DNA from: Spirochaetales bacterium
Lineage (GTDB): Bacteria > Spirochaetota > Spirochaetia > Sphaerochaetales > Sphaerochaetaceae
Length of the DNA stretch: 64,000 nt
Direction of reading: 5' to 3'
NCBI GenBank assembly: GCA_028722305.1
Contig: JAQYHB010000021.1
Coordinates: 30,109-94,108 of the forward strand
Below the pieces are notes generated by a model. That model made no database searches, had not been told where the DNA came from, and was given only the letters and a program-made list of their open reading frames with translations. Both the position numbers and the translations under genes were made by a program. Below, piece after piece: positions 25,057-34,527 of the stretch. Every line of letters begins with the position of its first letter. Position 1 is the stretch's first letter.

Positions 25057-26568
25057 ATGGGGGATATGCGGAAAGAAGATGCGTACAGACAGATTGAGGC
25101 GGTTGATCGGGAGATAACCCTGCTCGGCCATATCTGCGCCATATTGGAATGGGACCAGGAGCTCTATGCTCCGGCCAAGGCGAGTGACGAGCGTGGCCGG
25201 CAGATGGGATACATCGAGAGCCGGATGCACGAGCTGGCAACCTCGCCCTTGATGGGGGAGATGCTGGAGACGGTGGGGGCGAGCGAGGCCAATCCTGGGG
25301 GAGATGCTTCGGATTCGTTTCTGCGTGCGCTCGTCCGCCTGCGAGGCCGGGAGTACCGCAAGGCCCATGTAGTCCCTTCCTCCCTCATCGCTGCCATCAG
25401 CGAGGAGACCACCAGGGGGTATACGGTTTGGCTTGAGGCCCGCAGCAAGAAGGATTGGAAGCTTTTCGCTCCGACGTTCCAGCGTATCCTCGACTTGGAG
25501 AAGGAACGCGCCTCCTGCTGCCGGAAACCGGGACAGGGGTTGTACGACGTTCTTCTGGACGACTATGAGGAGGGAGCGAGTGAGGCTTGGGTCGACTCCC
25601 TGTTCGCTCCGTTGCTGGAGCCTGTCCGCAGTATCATCGCCCATGCTCCAGCCATTGATGATTCCTTTCTTCGAAAGTCCTATCCCGTCGAGGCGCAGAA
25701 GGCCCTGCAGCAGGAGGTGATGGAGAGAATGGGGTTCGACTTCAGCCGTGGCTTGGTGGGGACGAGCGCCCATCCCTTTACCTCGACCCTCGGGGAGGAG
25801 GATGTGCGCATCACCACCCGGTATACGGATCCCAGTGTCATGGACTCCTTCTACAGCACGGTCCACGAAAGCGGTCATGCGCTGTATGAACAGTGGGCTT
25901 CGAACGGCAGGCAGAAGGGAACCACCATCGCCGGTGGTGCCAGCTACGCGCTACACGAAAGCCAGTCCCGGCTTTGGGAGAACATCATCGGACGTAGCCG
26001 TCCCTTCCTTCTTGCCGTGTGGCCCTTGTTCCAGAAGCGGTTCGTCTCGCAACTCGAGGGAATCAGTTTCGACCAGTTCTACCGTGCGGTCAACAAGGTG
26101 CAGCCGGGCTGTATCCGCACCAACAGCGACGAGGTCTGCTATGTGCTGCATATCATGCTGCGCTACGAAATCGAAAAGCAGCTGGTGAAGGGGAGCCTTG
26201 TCGTGGACGACGTGCCAGAGGCCTGGAACACGCTCAGCGAGCAGCTGCTCGGCATTCGTCCCGATGACGACGCCCTGGGGTGTTTGCAGGATGTCCATTG
26301 GGCAGGTGGTTCCATCGGCTATTTTCCCTCTTACGCTCTGGGCAACCTGTATGGCGCGCAGATCTGGGATGTGCTCCGGGGGGAACTCGACACCGACCGT
26401 ATCCTGGAAAGCGGACAGTGGCTGCCGATTGTCCAGTGGCTGGGCGAGCATGTATGGCAGTACGGCATGAGCTTCGACCCCGCCACGCTGATCAAGAGGG
26501 TGAGTGGAAAAGCGCTTGACGCTACCAGCTTCACCCGATACCTTGAAACCAAGTACAAGGAGATGTGA
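25057..26568 (+). CDS. M32 family metallocarboxypeptidase (Taq type)
   Basis: This cytoplasmic zinc carboxypeptidase trims C-terminal residues from peptides with broad specificity. The 503 residues match the family. The zinc site HESGH (270-274) and the downstream HESQSRLWEN (about 299-308), which supplies the third ligand, are intact. WDQELYAPA near residue 30, DDVPEAWN and ALGNLYGAQIWDV near the C-terminus are also typical. Two ATG codons (25057 and 25066) compete and neither has a clear ribosome site. The next gene starts within a few bases, so they probably form one operon. Confidence 0.92.
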   Translation: MGDMRKEDAYRQIEAVDREITLLGHICAILEWDQELYAPAKASDERGRQMGYIESRMHELATSPLMGEMLETVGASEANPGGDASDSFLRALVRLRGREYRKAHVVPSSLIAAISEETTRGYTVWLEARSKKDWKLFAPTFQRILDLEKERASCCRKPGQGLYDVLLDDYEEGASEAWVDSLFAPLLEPVRSIIAHAPAIDDSFLRKSYPVEAQKALQQEVMERMGFDFSRGLVGTSAHPFTSTLGEEDVRITTRYTDPSVMDSFYSTVHESGHALYEQWASNGRQKGTTIAGGASYALHESQSRLWENIIGRSRPFLLAVWPLFQKRFVSQLEGISFDQFYRAVNKVQPGCIRTNSDEVCYVLHIMLRYEIEKQLVKGSLVVDDVPEAWNTLSEQLLGIRPDDDALGCLQDVHWAGGSIGYFPSYALGNLYGAQIWDVLRGELDTDRILESGQWLPIVQWLGEHVWQYGMSFDPATLIKRVSGKALDATSFTRYLETKYKEM

Positions 26569-26570
26569 TT

Positions 26571-27164
26571 ATGACGCTCCCCAATAAACTGACGGTAGGC
26601 CGCCTGGTCATGGCGCCCCTGTTCTTCATCATGTTCAACCTGCGCTATTGGGTGGGGTCTCAGGTCACAATGCTCTCCAGCATCGTCTGTCTCGTCCTGT
26701 TCGTGGCGATTGAGATGACCGACCTGCTGGACGGGAAGATCGCCAGGCACTATCACCTGGTCACCGACCTGGGAAAGGTGATGGATCCGTTTGGGGACAC
26801 CCTTTCCCACCTGACCTATTTCGTCTGTTTCATGATCAGCGGCATCATGCCCAGCTGGGTTTTCGTCGTAATCATGTACCGCGAGTTCGCGATTCTCTTC
26901 ATCCGGCTGCTGATGGTCAGCCAGGGCCATGTGATGCCGGCCAACATGTGGGGCAAAAGCAAGACGGTCACCTACGCGGTGGGCGGTGTGCTCGGCATTT
27001 TCTACCTGCTTCTGGCGAGCATGATGGAGGCGGGCCAGCTCTCGGCCTTCTACACCTGCATGCAGGTGGTGTTCGCGCTCTCCGCCATCGCCAGCGTTGT
27101 TTCTTTCCTGAACTATATCCGTCTCATTATCCGTGACGGGAGTCTTTCTCAGATGACGAGGTGA
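26571..27164 (+). CDS. pgsA: CDP-alcohol phosphatidyltransferase, PgsA-like
   Basis: This integral membrane enzyme probably makes phosphatidylglycerol phosphate from CDP-diacylglycerol and glycerol-3-phosphate. The CDP-alcohol signature D-x2-DG-x2-AR-x8-G-x3-D-x3-D is complete in DLLDGKIARHYHLVTDLGKV and MDPFGD. About five membrane segments follow in 197 residues. I chose the ATG at 26571 because AAGGAGA lies seven bases before it; a GTG at 26565 that overlaps the preceding stop is the alternative. The alcohol substrate is inferred from size and closest resemblance. Confidence 0.85.
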   Translation: MTLPNKLTVGRLVMAPLFFIMFNLRYWVGSQVTMLSSIVCLVLFVAIEMTDLLDGKIARHYHLVTDLGKVMDPFGDTLSHLTYFVCFMISGIMPSWVFVVIMYREFAILFIRLLMVSQGHVMPANMWGKSKTVTYAVGGVLGIFYLLLASMMEAGQLSAFYTCMQVVFALSAIASVVSFLNYIRLIIRDGSLSQMTR

Positions 27165-27174
27165 AATTACTACA

Positions 27175-28248
27175 ATGAAATATACGGTTTCTTTTGGCGA
27201 AATCATGGTCCGCATCACAACCCCCGGAGTTCAGAAAATCCGCCAGTCATGGCCGGGTGACGCTACAATCACGTTCGCGGGAAGCGAAAGCAACGTTGCC
27301 GAGTCTCTCGCCCTGCAGGGTTGCCCGTCGAAATTTGTCACGAAGCTTCCGAAGAACGACGTGGCGGAGTGCTGCCTGTCCATGCTGCGCGGCATTGGTG
27401 TCGACGACAGCGAGGTCGTCCGTTCGGAACGTGGCCGTATGGGCGCGTACTACGTCGAGGGTGGCGCCGACCAGCGCGCCAGCAAGGTGATTTATGACCG
27501 CGAGGACTCGGTGTTCAGCCACTCCAAGCCCAGCGACTACGACTGGGAGGAAATCCTGAAGGACGCCGACTGGTTCCATTGTTCCGGCATCTCCCCGGCT
27601 ATCACGCAGGATACCGCCGAGGTGACCATTGACGCCGTCAAGCGGGCCAAGAGGATGGGACTGACCGTTTCCTTCGACATGAACTACCGCCAGAAACTCT
27701 GGCTATGGGATCCCTCAAAGAGCCAGAAGCAACTTGCCCAGGAGGTCTGTGCCCAGATCCTGCCCTATACCGATGTGCTGATCGGCAATATCGAGGACTC
27801 GGATACCGTCGGTGTCTACACCAACGACTCGATCGAGCACAACCCCGATTTCTGCAAGACGATGGTCGGACGGTACCCGAACCTGAAGCTGATCGCCACG
27901 ATCCTTCGTGACATGCCGTCGGCCAACATCGATACCTGGGGAGGCATCCTGTACGACGTCAAGAACGACAAGCAATATGTCGGACCGCTGGTGGACGGCA
28001 CATACGCGCCTTGGCACATCAACGACATCGTCGATCCGATTGGTGTCGGGGACGCGTTCAGCGCTGGCCTTGTCTATGCGCTGAAGGACCCGGAGATCAA
28101 GGATGACCTGCAATACGTGCTTGAGTACACGCTCGCCTGCTCCTGCCTTGCCCACACCATCAAAGGCGACTGCAACTACACGACCAAGGACGAAGTGCTC
28201 GCTTTGCTGAAGAAGGGGCCGCGCGGAAGCGGACGGGTTCTGCGCTAA
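27175..28248 (+). CDS. PfkB family sugar kinase, 2-keto-3-deoxygluconate kinase-like
   Basis: The 357-residue protein has the ribokinase-fold pattern: SFGEIMVRITTP at the start, FAGSESNVAESLALQG (substrate-binding), and DPIGVGDAFSAGLVYAL with the catalytic base at about Asp293 in the anion-hole loop. The initial GEIMVR and overall length match KDG kinases, which act at the end of uronate and pectin degradation. Other PfkB sugars cannot be excluded. It starts ten bases after pgsA and may be read from the same transcript. GH105 at the window's left edge is a possible pathway partner. Confidence 0.82.
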   Translation: MKYTVSFGEIMVRITTPGVQKIRQSWPGDATITFAGSESNVAESLALQGCPSKFVTKLPKNDVAECCLSMLRGIGVDDSEVVRSERGRMGAYYVEGGADQRASKVIYDREDSVFSHSKPSDYDWEEILKDADWFHCSGISPAITQDTAEVTIDAVKRAKRMGLTVSFDMNYRQKLWLWDPSKSQKQLAQEVCAQILPYTDVLIGNIEDSDTVGVYTNDSIEHNPDFCKTMVGRYPNLKLIATILRDMPSANIDTWGGILYDVKNDKQYVGPLVDGTYAPWHINDIVDPIGVGDAFSAGLVYALKDPEIKDDLQYVLEYTLACSCLAHTIKGDCNYTTKDEVLALLKKGPRGSGRVLR

Positions 28249-28542
28249 GAGGCGAGTCCTCTGCTCCCAACCAATCCATCGTTTTCCTTTTATGCCTCCT
28301 GGGGTGCTGTTGCCCTCATAGGCCTCCTTCCCAGGGGGGTATTGATGCCTGTCTGATGGACTTGTTTGTGGCGACTGCGGGCAGGTTCCATCCATTTTGG
28401 GGAAAACGATGCCTTGCAGAGGCAGATGCTGTGTGGAACGGGGTTTCCCTGTCTTTTGGGCTTAACCTGTATTCTTGTTTTTGAATTTCTGACTTTATAA
28501 GATTCATTTTTTTGCTATATCCATCTTCATGGAGGTAACCCC
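28249..28542. other. Intergenic boundary region of the accessory island
   Basis: No gene is seen here. CCTCCTGGG (28295-28303) can pair with CCCAGGGGG (28330-28338), which may end the KDG-kinase transcript, but no T tract follows. From about 28440 the sequence turns AT-richer and stays so to about 37.7 kb. Confidence 0.4.
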
Positions 28543-29725
28543 ATGAACGAGTATATCATGCGGTATGTGGATATCGACCGGATCCTTGGAAGAAAGTCGG
28601 TTTTCCTTATCGGACCGAGAATGTGTGGAAAGACCATGTTTGCAAAGAAAGAGGTAAGAAATCCGGTGCTTTACTGGAATCTTCTTTCAAACACCTTATA
28701 CTACCGCATTGTCCGAAATCCTGCCTTGTTGGAGGAAACTCTTAAGGCACAAGGCCTTACAGAAGGTCTTGTCGTCATTGACGAGATTCAGCGCGCTCCC
28801 CAGCTTCTTTATACCGTTCATCAATTCATAGAGGATACCAATCTCGTGTTCCTGATGACAGGGTCAAGTGTAAGAAAGCTGAAATCTGGAGGAGTGAATC
28901 TTCTTGGGGGCCGAGCTCTTGAGAAAAAACTCCATCCTCTCTGCTATCCGGAAATAAAAACGAGAAAGGACTTTACGCTTGAGCATGTATTCGCTACAGG
29001 TCTTCTCCCGGAAATGTATCTTCATCCCGAGGATGCTGATGAAGCACTTGAAGCCTATGAAGGCCTCTATCTTGAATCGGAAATACAGCTGGAGAATGAA
29101 TTGCATGATCTTCCCGGATTCATACATTTTCTTGAGAAAACGCTCTTTCAAATGGACAGCAGATAACTTTTCATCATTTGCATCCGATGTAGGGGTAAGC
29201 CGCCAAGCTGTAAAGGCTTGGTACAAAATCCTTCTTGATATATTGATGGTGAAGGAAATCAGGCCTTATGGAAAGACGAAGAAAAGGAAAGAGACGTCTT
29301 TCTCCCGTTTCTACTTCTTTGACGTGGGTGTTGTGAGGAGCGTTGCCCGCATGACTGTTCCTACCGAAACGATGGCTGAGTTTGGTGTTCTGTTTGAGAC
29401 CTATATTGTAATGGAGTTGACTGCGTATATCGACTATTGTAGGCATTCTGACACAGAGATCACGTATTATCGGACTAGCGATGGGAAAAGAGGGGTCGAT
29501 TTCATACTTGGAGATGATGTCGCCATAGAGGTGAAAAGCACCAAATCTATCACCGATAAACACCTCGCCAATCTTCGGGAACTCAGGGAAGAAGGAATCT
29601 TCTCGAGCTATATTGTCGTGTCAAGGGAAGAAAGTCTACGCATGGTTGATGATGGAATCCTGATTCTTCTTTGGAAAGAATTTCTCGGAAGGCTTTGGGA
29701 TGGCAGAATCATCAAGAAGCAGTAA
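28543..29725 (+). pseudogene. DUF4143-type AAA ATPase, frameshifted
   Basis: The first frame (28543-29166) has the ATPase part: FLIGPRMCGKTMFAKKEV (P-loop), GLVVIDEIQRAPQLLYTV (Walker B), LVFLMTGSSVRKLK (sensor) and GGRALEKKLHPLCYPEI. The C-terminal part (TADNFSSFASDVGVSRQAVK, DVGVVRSVARM, RGVDFILGDDVAIEVKSTKS, ending 29725) continues in another frame. The shift lies near 29150-29165. Read together the parts would make a full-length protein of about 390 residues, so a single indel or sequencing error explains it. It is AT-richer than the genes to its left and opens the accessory island. Intact relatives have no firmly known role. Confidence 0.88.
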
Positions 29726-29882
29726 AGATAACCTTATCAGAAGTGAAAATCTTTTCATTAACCCCATTTATTTGTAGTTATTGACAAGTTTTGGGAGCAC
29801 GGTCTGAGCACAGATTATGGCGTAGTGTAGGAGGGTGTAACCCTTGTCGGATCAGGTTCACTCAAATCTCCAGAGAAATAAG
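29726..29882. other. AT-rich spacer before the nucleoside operon promoter
   Basis: No coding frame or RNA family is recognised. A second TTGACA occurs near 29782 without a convincing -10 box. A short GGGT/ACCC hairpin lies near 29838. Confidence 0.3.
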
Positions 29883-29910
29883 TTGACATCTGAGTTCAAA
29901 GTGGTATCCT
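29883..29910 (+). promoter_or_regulatory. Promoter of the nucleoside-uptake operon
   Basis: A perfect TTGACA (29883-29888), 16 bases, TATCCT (29905-29910). The LacI-type operator starts ten bases downstream. Confidence 0.65.
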
Positions 29911-29920
29911 TTTTACAAGA

Positions 29921-29932
29921 TTAAACGTTTAA
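29921..29932. promoter_or_regulatory. LacI-family operator
   Basis: TTAAACGTTTAA is a perfect palindrome with the central CG typical of LacI-family sites, placed just after the likely transcription start. The operon encodes its own LacI-type regulator at 36195, the probable ligand. Confidence 0.7.
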
Positions 29933-29958
29933 CTTGCAAAAATCAAAGGAGCCTTAAA

Positions 29959-31023
29959 ATGGAAAAACGGAACTTCGGATGTTTCATTGCTGTGCTGTTA
30001 ACATGTGTCGTTTGTGTTTTCGCTGCTGGCAATCAAGAAAAAAGCCAGACGATTTCTAACGCTCCGGCTACCACTTCATCCAAAGTCAAACTTGGCATGG
30101 TATCGCAGGTTTTCGGCACTCAGAGTTTCCAAGATGATGTGCTTGATGGCATCAGACAAGCCGCGAGTAAGTACGATTTGGAATATGTATCTCTTGAAGT
30201 TCCTGACATTGGAGACACGGCAAATGGCTTGAGGACATTGATTGCACAAGGAGCTAATTTTATCATTATTAGCAATTCGGCTTACCTTGATGCAATGGAA
30301 GAAGTAGCCAGTGAATATCCGGATGTGAAGTTCTTCTACACCGAAGGAAACCACACAGGAACACCAAACATCATGGGAAGTCAGTATGCAGAGAATGAGG
30401 GCGCCTATCTTTTGGGTGCTCTTGCCGCAATGCTTTCCAAGAGTGGCAATGTGGGGACTGTTGCAGCTGTCAAAGGAGAAAAGGTTCAGGAAAGGTTTAC
30501 GTGGGGATTTGCTGCAGGAGCCAAAACTATCAATCCCAATATAGTGGTGCAAAGAGCATATACTAACAGCTATGCTGACGTGAACAAAGGCAATGAAGTC
30601 GCTTCTGTCATGTACCAAAAAGGAGCAGATATCGTTTCAACGTATGCGGGAGCTTGCAACCTTGGCGTTTTCAATGCTGCTAAACTGGCTGGAGATGGAA
30701 AATACTGCTTCGGTGCCGCGAAAGGGCAGTTCGACAAGATGCCAGACAAGATTATTGCTTCGCTCGTGAAGCCGATAGATCTTACAATCCTTTCTGTCAT
30801 TTCCGACTATATCGATACAAGTGTATTTGACTCTGAAATTAGCCTTACTCTGGGAGTCGGCAATAATGGCGTCATCTGCCGGTATACAGACATGAATGAT
30901 TCGCTCAGGGCTATGGTGTTGCCCGAACATGATGCGAAGATTCAGGAACTGAAAGAAAAAATCATTTCAGGTGAGATTGTTCCTCCTTCCACGGAAGGTG
31001 AATATAATTCCTTTACTTTCTGA
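29959..31023 (+). CDS. BMP/PnrA-family ABC transporter substrate-binding protein
   Basis: This extracytoplasmic binding protein of the basic membrane protein family usually captures purine or pyrimidine nucleosides. A signal sequence (residues 1-22, ending VCVFA) precedes AGNQEKS; LLTC at 13-16 is only a weak lipobox. Family motifs include LGMVSQVFGTQSFQDDVLDG near the start, NGLRTLIAQGANFIII and GSQYAENEGAYLLGALAAM. It has 354 residues. It is the first gene of an eight-gene operon with its own ATPase, two permeases and a nucleoside hydrolase, which supports a nucleoside ligand. The ribosome site is AAAGGAG. Confidence 0.9.
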   Translation: MEKRNFGCFIAVLLTCVVCVFAAGNQEKSQTISNAPATTSSKVKLGMVSQVFGTQSFQDDVLDGIRQAASKYDLEYVSLEVPDIGDTANGLRTLIAQGANFIIISNSAYLDAMEEVASEYPDVKFFYTEGNHTGTPNIMGSQYAENEGAYLLGALAAMLSKSGNVGTVAAVKGEKVQERFTWGFAAGAKTINPNIVVQRAYTNSYADVNKGNEVASVMYQKGADIVSTYAGACNLGVFNAAKLAGDGKYCFGAAKGQFDKMPDKIIASLVKPIDLTILSVISDYIDTSVFDSEISLTLGVGNNGVICRYTDMNDSLRAMVLPEHDAKIQELKEKIISGEIVPPSTEGEYNSFTF

Positions 31024-31030
31024 GTCTTGT

Positions 31031-32548
31031 ATGAATGCGATTGAATTCAAGAATGTGACCAAGCGCTTTGGCCACGTGGTAGCCAATGACCACATTTCTT
31101 TTGGAATAGAAGAAGGCGAGATTCATGCGTTGGCCGGTGAAAACGGGGCGGGGAAGTCAACGTTGATGAACATGCTCTTTGGCCTTTTGACACCAGATGA
31201 AGGGTCCATCCTTGTTCGAGAGAAAGAAATGCATTTTGCCAGTCCTCGCGAAGCGAATAGGAACGGTATCGGCATGGTTCATCAACATTTCATGTTAATT
31301 CCCAAAATGCCGGTATATGAGAATGTCATCGTGGGTGTGGAACCTTGCAGAAGGAATTTGATAAATCGAAAGGAAGCCATAGATAAAGTCCAACAGATTT
31401 CTGACCAATATCAGCTTTCGATTGATTGTTCGCGTCCCGTTGGAGACCTTACGGTTCCGGAACAACAACGGGTGGAAATTATCAAGATTCTTTACAGGAA
31501 AGCGAACATCCTGATTTTCGACGAACCGACAGCAGTTCTTGGACCTCAGCAAATCGATGAATTCTGTGAGATTCTGTTAAATCTAAAAAGACTGGGAAAA
31601 ACCATCATATTCATCAGTCACAAATTGCCAGAAGTCATGCGCGTAGCCGATCGAGTCACCGTCATCCGACGTGGCAAGGTGGTAGGAACAAGACCAATCA
31701 GGGACATAAACACTGAAATCTTGACTACGATGATGGTCGGGCACAAGGTGAATACGGGAAGGAAACCAAGGAAACCCGTAAACCTAGGTGGGAATGCGCT
31801 TGAATTGAACAATTTATGGATGAAAGACCACTATGGCATTGAAAAGCTGAAAGGCCTTTCTTTGGTAGTCAGAAATGGCGAAATTCTGGGAATCGCCGGT
31901 GTAGATGGCAACGGACAGGACGAATTGGACAAATGTATCTTAGGTGTCTACACACCTGATTCTGGGACTATTTGCATGAATGGAATGGATGTGACACATA
32001 CTTCCATCAAGCAACGAAGAGACATGGGGCTTGGATATGTAGCAAGCGATCGACAGAAAGAGAGTCTTATTCTCTCTTACTCGGTGGCTGACAACCTGAT
32101 TCTGGGTCAACAACGAAAATCCCGTTTTATTCGAGACAAATTTCTTATGGATAGAGAGGCCATTTGGAAAAATGCCGAAACAATTAGAAAGCGCTATGAC
32201 ATACGTTGTGCATCTGTTTCTGTTGCAGCCAGGACGTTATCCGGCGGCAACCAGCAAAAAATAGTTGTTGCCCGAGAGGCGGAAAGCAATCCGAACATCT
32301 ATGTGGCAATACAACCAACAAGGGGATTGGATATAGGGGCGGCTGATGACGTGCTGAACACATTGATGGATATGCGCAATGCAGGTAAAGGTGTCCTTTT
32401 CGTTTCCATGGAACTTGATGAGTTGCTTTCGGTTTCCGATCGGATTGCTGTCATATTCGAGGGACACATCGTCGATATCGTCAATCCGGAAGAGGTGAGT
32501 CGAGAAGATATTGGAAAACTCATGCTGGGAGTAAAAGGAAGGATTTGA
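31031..32548 (+). CDS. ABC transporter ATPase with two nucleotide-binding domains (NupO/YufO-like)
   Basis: This ATPase drives BMP-type nucleoside import. The 505 residues hold two tandem domains, as in RbsA and NupO. The first has GENGAGKSTLMNMLFG and a Walker B region (ILIFDEPTAVLG); its signature is GDLTVPEQQRVEI, in place of the usual LSVGEQQ form. The second has a degenerate P-loop (GVDGNGQDEL) but a full signature LSGGNQQKIVVARE, the usual asymmetry of this family. I chose the ATG at 31031; the frame is open further upstream inside the binding-protein gene. It starts seven bases after the preceding stop and just before the first permease. Confidence 0.92.
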   Translation: MNAIEFKNVTKRFGHVVANDHISFGIEEGEIHALAGENGAGKSTLMNMLFGLLTPDEGSILVREKEMHFASPREANRNGIGMVHQHFMLIPKMPVYENVIVGVEPCRRNLINRKEAIDKVQQISDQYQLSIDCSRPVGDLTVPEQQRVEIIKILYRKANILIFDEPTAVLGPQQIDEFCEILLNLKRLGKTIIFISHKLPEVMRVADRVTVIRRGKVVGTRPIRDINTEILTTMMVGHKVNTGRKPRKPVNLGGNALELNNLWMKDHYGIEKLKGLSLVVRNGEILGIAGVDGNGQDELDKCILGVYTPDSGTICMNGMDVTHTSIKQRRDMGLGYVASDRQKESLILSYSVADNLILGQQRKSRFIRDKFLMDREAIWKNAETIRKRYDIRCASVSVAARTLSGGNQQKIVVAREAESNPNIYVAIQPTRGLDIGAADDVLNTLMDMRNAGKGVLFVSMELDELLSVSDRIAVIFEGHIVDIVNPEEVSREDIGKLMLGVKGRI

Positions 32549-32549
32549 T

Positions 32550-33596
32550 ATGAAAAAAAATCTCACTGGCGTCTGGGAAGAGGTTTCGCTTTCCTTTCTT
32601 TCCGTAGCACTCTCGCTTCTCGTTGGTGCAATCATTATTTCCGTACTTGGTTATAGCCCAATTGCAGCGTATGGTGCATTGCTTCGTGGAGCTATGGGTT
32701 CTCCGGTTGCCTTCACTGCAATGATCAAAAAGGCGGTACCTCTCATCTTATCAGGCTTGGCGGTTGCGGTTGGATTCCGTTGTTCTGCATTCAATATTGG
32801 TGTGGAAGGCCAGTTAATGGTGGGAGCGCTTTGTGCCGCCCTAGCAGGCATCTACCTCAGCCTTCCTCCCGTTATCCACCTTGTTGTGGTTCTCCTAGCA
32901 GGTATTGTAGGAGGTATGCTCTTTGCCTTTGTTCCCGCATTGCTCAAGTTGAAGTGCAACGTGAATGTGACAATCAGTACAATCATACTTAATTATGTTG
33001 CCCAGTTTTTCGTGCAATTCTGCGTGATGGGACCATTCCATGGATATTCAGCCATGGAAGCGACGGACAAACTTGCTCCGTCCGCCCAAATGCCGTCTTT
33101 GCTTCCGAAGCCATATCAACTCAACCTCGGTGTTGTCATCATGATACTGACAGTGTTTTTCGTTTACTATCTGTTCAATAAAACAGTGCAGGGATACGAA
33201 ATGACAGCTGTTGGTCTTAATCAGACAGCATCACAATTTCAAGGAATTTCCGTTGATAAAATGGCTTTTCTTGCGCTGTTGATTTCAGGGGGAATAGCAG
33301 GCCTTTCGGGTTCAATTGAAGTAAGTGGGACCCTGAACCGATACGTCAATGGGTTCTCAACGGGGTATGGTTTTTCTGGTATTCCGATTGCACTTATGGC
33401 ACAGAACAATCCTTTCGCCATCATTCTTACCGGATTATTCTTTGGACTTATGAAAAGCGGATCGTTCATGATGCAATCCACCGTAGGTGTATCAGCTGAT
33501 CTCGTAAACATTATTCAAGGACTTGTAGTTGTATTTCTCTGCTTTGAAAATTTTTTCCGCTACTACCTCGCCAAATGGAAGGTGCAACATGTTTGA
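32550..33596 (+). CDS. ABC transporter permease (NupP/YufP-like)
   Basis: This 348-residue inner membrane protein of the branched-chain/BMP permease family has about eight to ten segments. NIGVEGQLMVGALCAALAG is the conserved family motif that contacts the ATPase, and SGGIAGLSGSIEVSG is typical of the second half. It begins directly after the ATPase stop, with GGAAGGA upstream, and overlaps the second permease by eight bases. Confidence 0.92.
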   Translation: MKKNLTGVWEEVSLSFLSVALSLLVGAIIISVLGYSPIAAYGALLRGAMGSPVAFTAMIKKAVPLILSGLAVAVGFRCSAFNIGVEGQLMVGALCAALAGIYLSLPPVIHLVVVLLAGIVGGMLFAFVPALLKLKCNVNVTISTIILNYVAQFFVQFCVMGPFHGYSAMEATDKLAPSAQMPSLLPKPYQLNLGVVIMILTVFFVYYLFNKTVQGYEMTAVGLNQTASQFQGISVDKMAFLALLISGGIAGLSGSIEVSGTLNRYVNGFSTGYGFSGIPIALMAQNNPFAIILTGLFFGLMKSGSFMMQSTVGVSADLVNIIQGLVVVFLCFENFFRYYLAKWKVQHV

Positions 33597-34524
33597 TTTT
33601 CTTGCATATATCATTCCCACTACGTTACGTATGGGCACCCCGATTGCCTTCACCGCGCTTGGTGGTGTCATGTCAGAGCGATCAGGCGTCAACAACATTG
33701 GAATGGAAGGCATTATGGTCGCTGGAGCCTTCATGGCAGTCGTCGGCTCTTACTTCACAGGATCTCCAATAATGGGAATTCTGCTTGCCATGCTGGTCGG
33801 CATATTGATTTCAGCCATCCACTCGCTTTTGACCATTACCTTTGGAGCAAAACAGGCAGTGTCTTCCATGGCATTGGTGCTCCTTGCTGACGGGCTGGCA
33901 GGTGTTGGAGTCCAAGCTTTTTTCAAGACCAAAGGAACAACACCTACTGTCATGAATCTGCCAGGTTCTCCACTGTTTGCACATATACCAGTCATTGGTA
34001 ATTTCATGGCAGGACTTTCTCCTTTCGTCTATATTGGCTTTGGGGTACTCATTGGTGAAATTTTTCTCTTCAAATATACGAAATTTGGATTCCATATCTC
34101 TGTCGTGGGAGAGAATCCAACAATGGCAGAATCTGCTGGACTCAACGTGCATGCAATCCGTTGGATTTCCGTCCTCTCCTCTGGCATGTTAGGTGGACTT
34201 GGAGGAGCCATGCTTTCTATTGGTCAGATGAATTTGTATCAGGATGGCATGATTGCCGGACGAGGATATCTTGCATTGGGAGCAGTTTCGATGGGCCGCT
34301 GGAATCCTTTGTATGTATATGGTTCGTCCATGCTTTTTGGCCTTTTTGACGCTCTTCAGCTCTGGCTTCAAACGATTCCTTCCAATCCGATACCTGCAGA
34401 ATTCATTCAGATGCTTCCATATGTTGCGATTGTCTGTATCCTTGCCATCTCATCGAGGAACATCAAATACTTTGGCATCACATCAGCTGGTGTTCCCTTC
34501 ACTAAATACGTTTCCGAGAGGTGA
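33589..34524 (+). CDS. ABC transporter permease (NupQ/YufQ-like)
   Basis: This is the second membrane subunit of the importer, 311 residues from the ATG at 33589, which has GGAAGG upstream and overlaps the first permease. The motif GGVMSERSGVNNIGMEGIMV is diagnostic for the NupQ side, and GRGYLALGAVSMGRWNP appears in the C-terminal half. The longer frame from 33529 lies inside the preceding gene and is not part of this protein. Confidence 0.92.
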   Translation: MFDFLAYIIPTTLRMGTPIAFTALGGVMSERSGVNNIGMEGIMVAGAFMAVVGSYFTGSPIMGILLAMLVGILISAIHSLLTITFGAKQAVSSMALVLLADGLAGVGVQAFFKTKGTTPTVMNLPGSPLFAHIPVIGNFMAGLSPFVYIGFGVLIGEIFLFKYTKFGFHISVVGENPTMAESAGLNVHAIRWISVLSSGMLGGLGGAMLSIGQMNLYQDGMIAGRGYLALGAVSMGRWNPLYVYGSSMLFGLFDALQLWLQTIPSNPIPAEFIQMLPYVAIVCILAISSRNIKYFGITSAGVPFTKYVSER

Positions 34525-34527
34525 ATC

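Noticed and set aside
29825..29882. Possible riboswitch-like bases ahead of the nucleoside operon (CCCTTGTCGGATCAGG)
   Set aside because: Superficial likeness to a TPP element core, but the other conserved TPP parts are absent and the segment lies upstream of the promoter.
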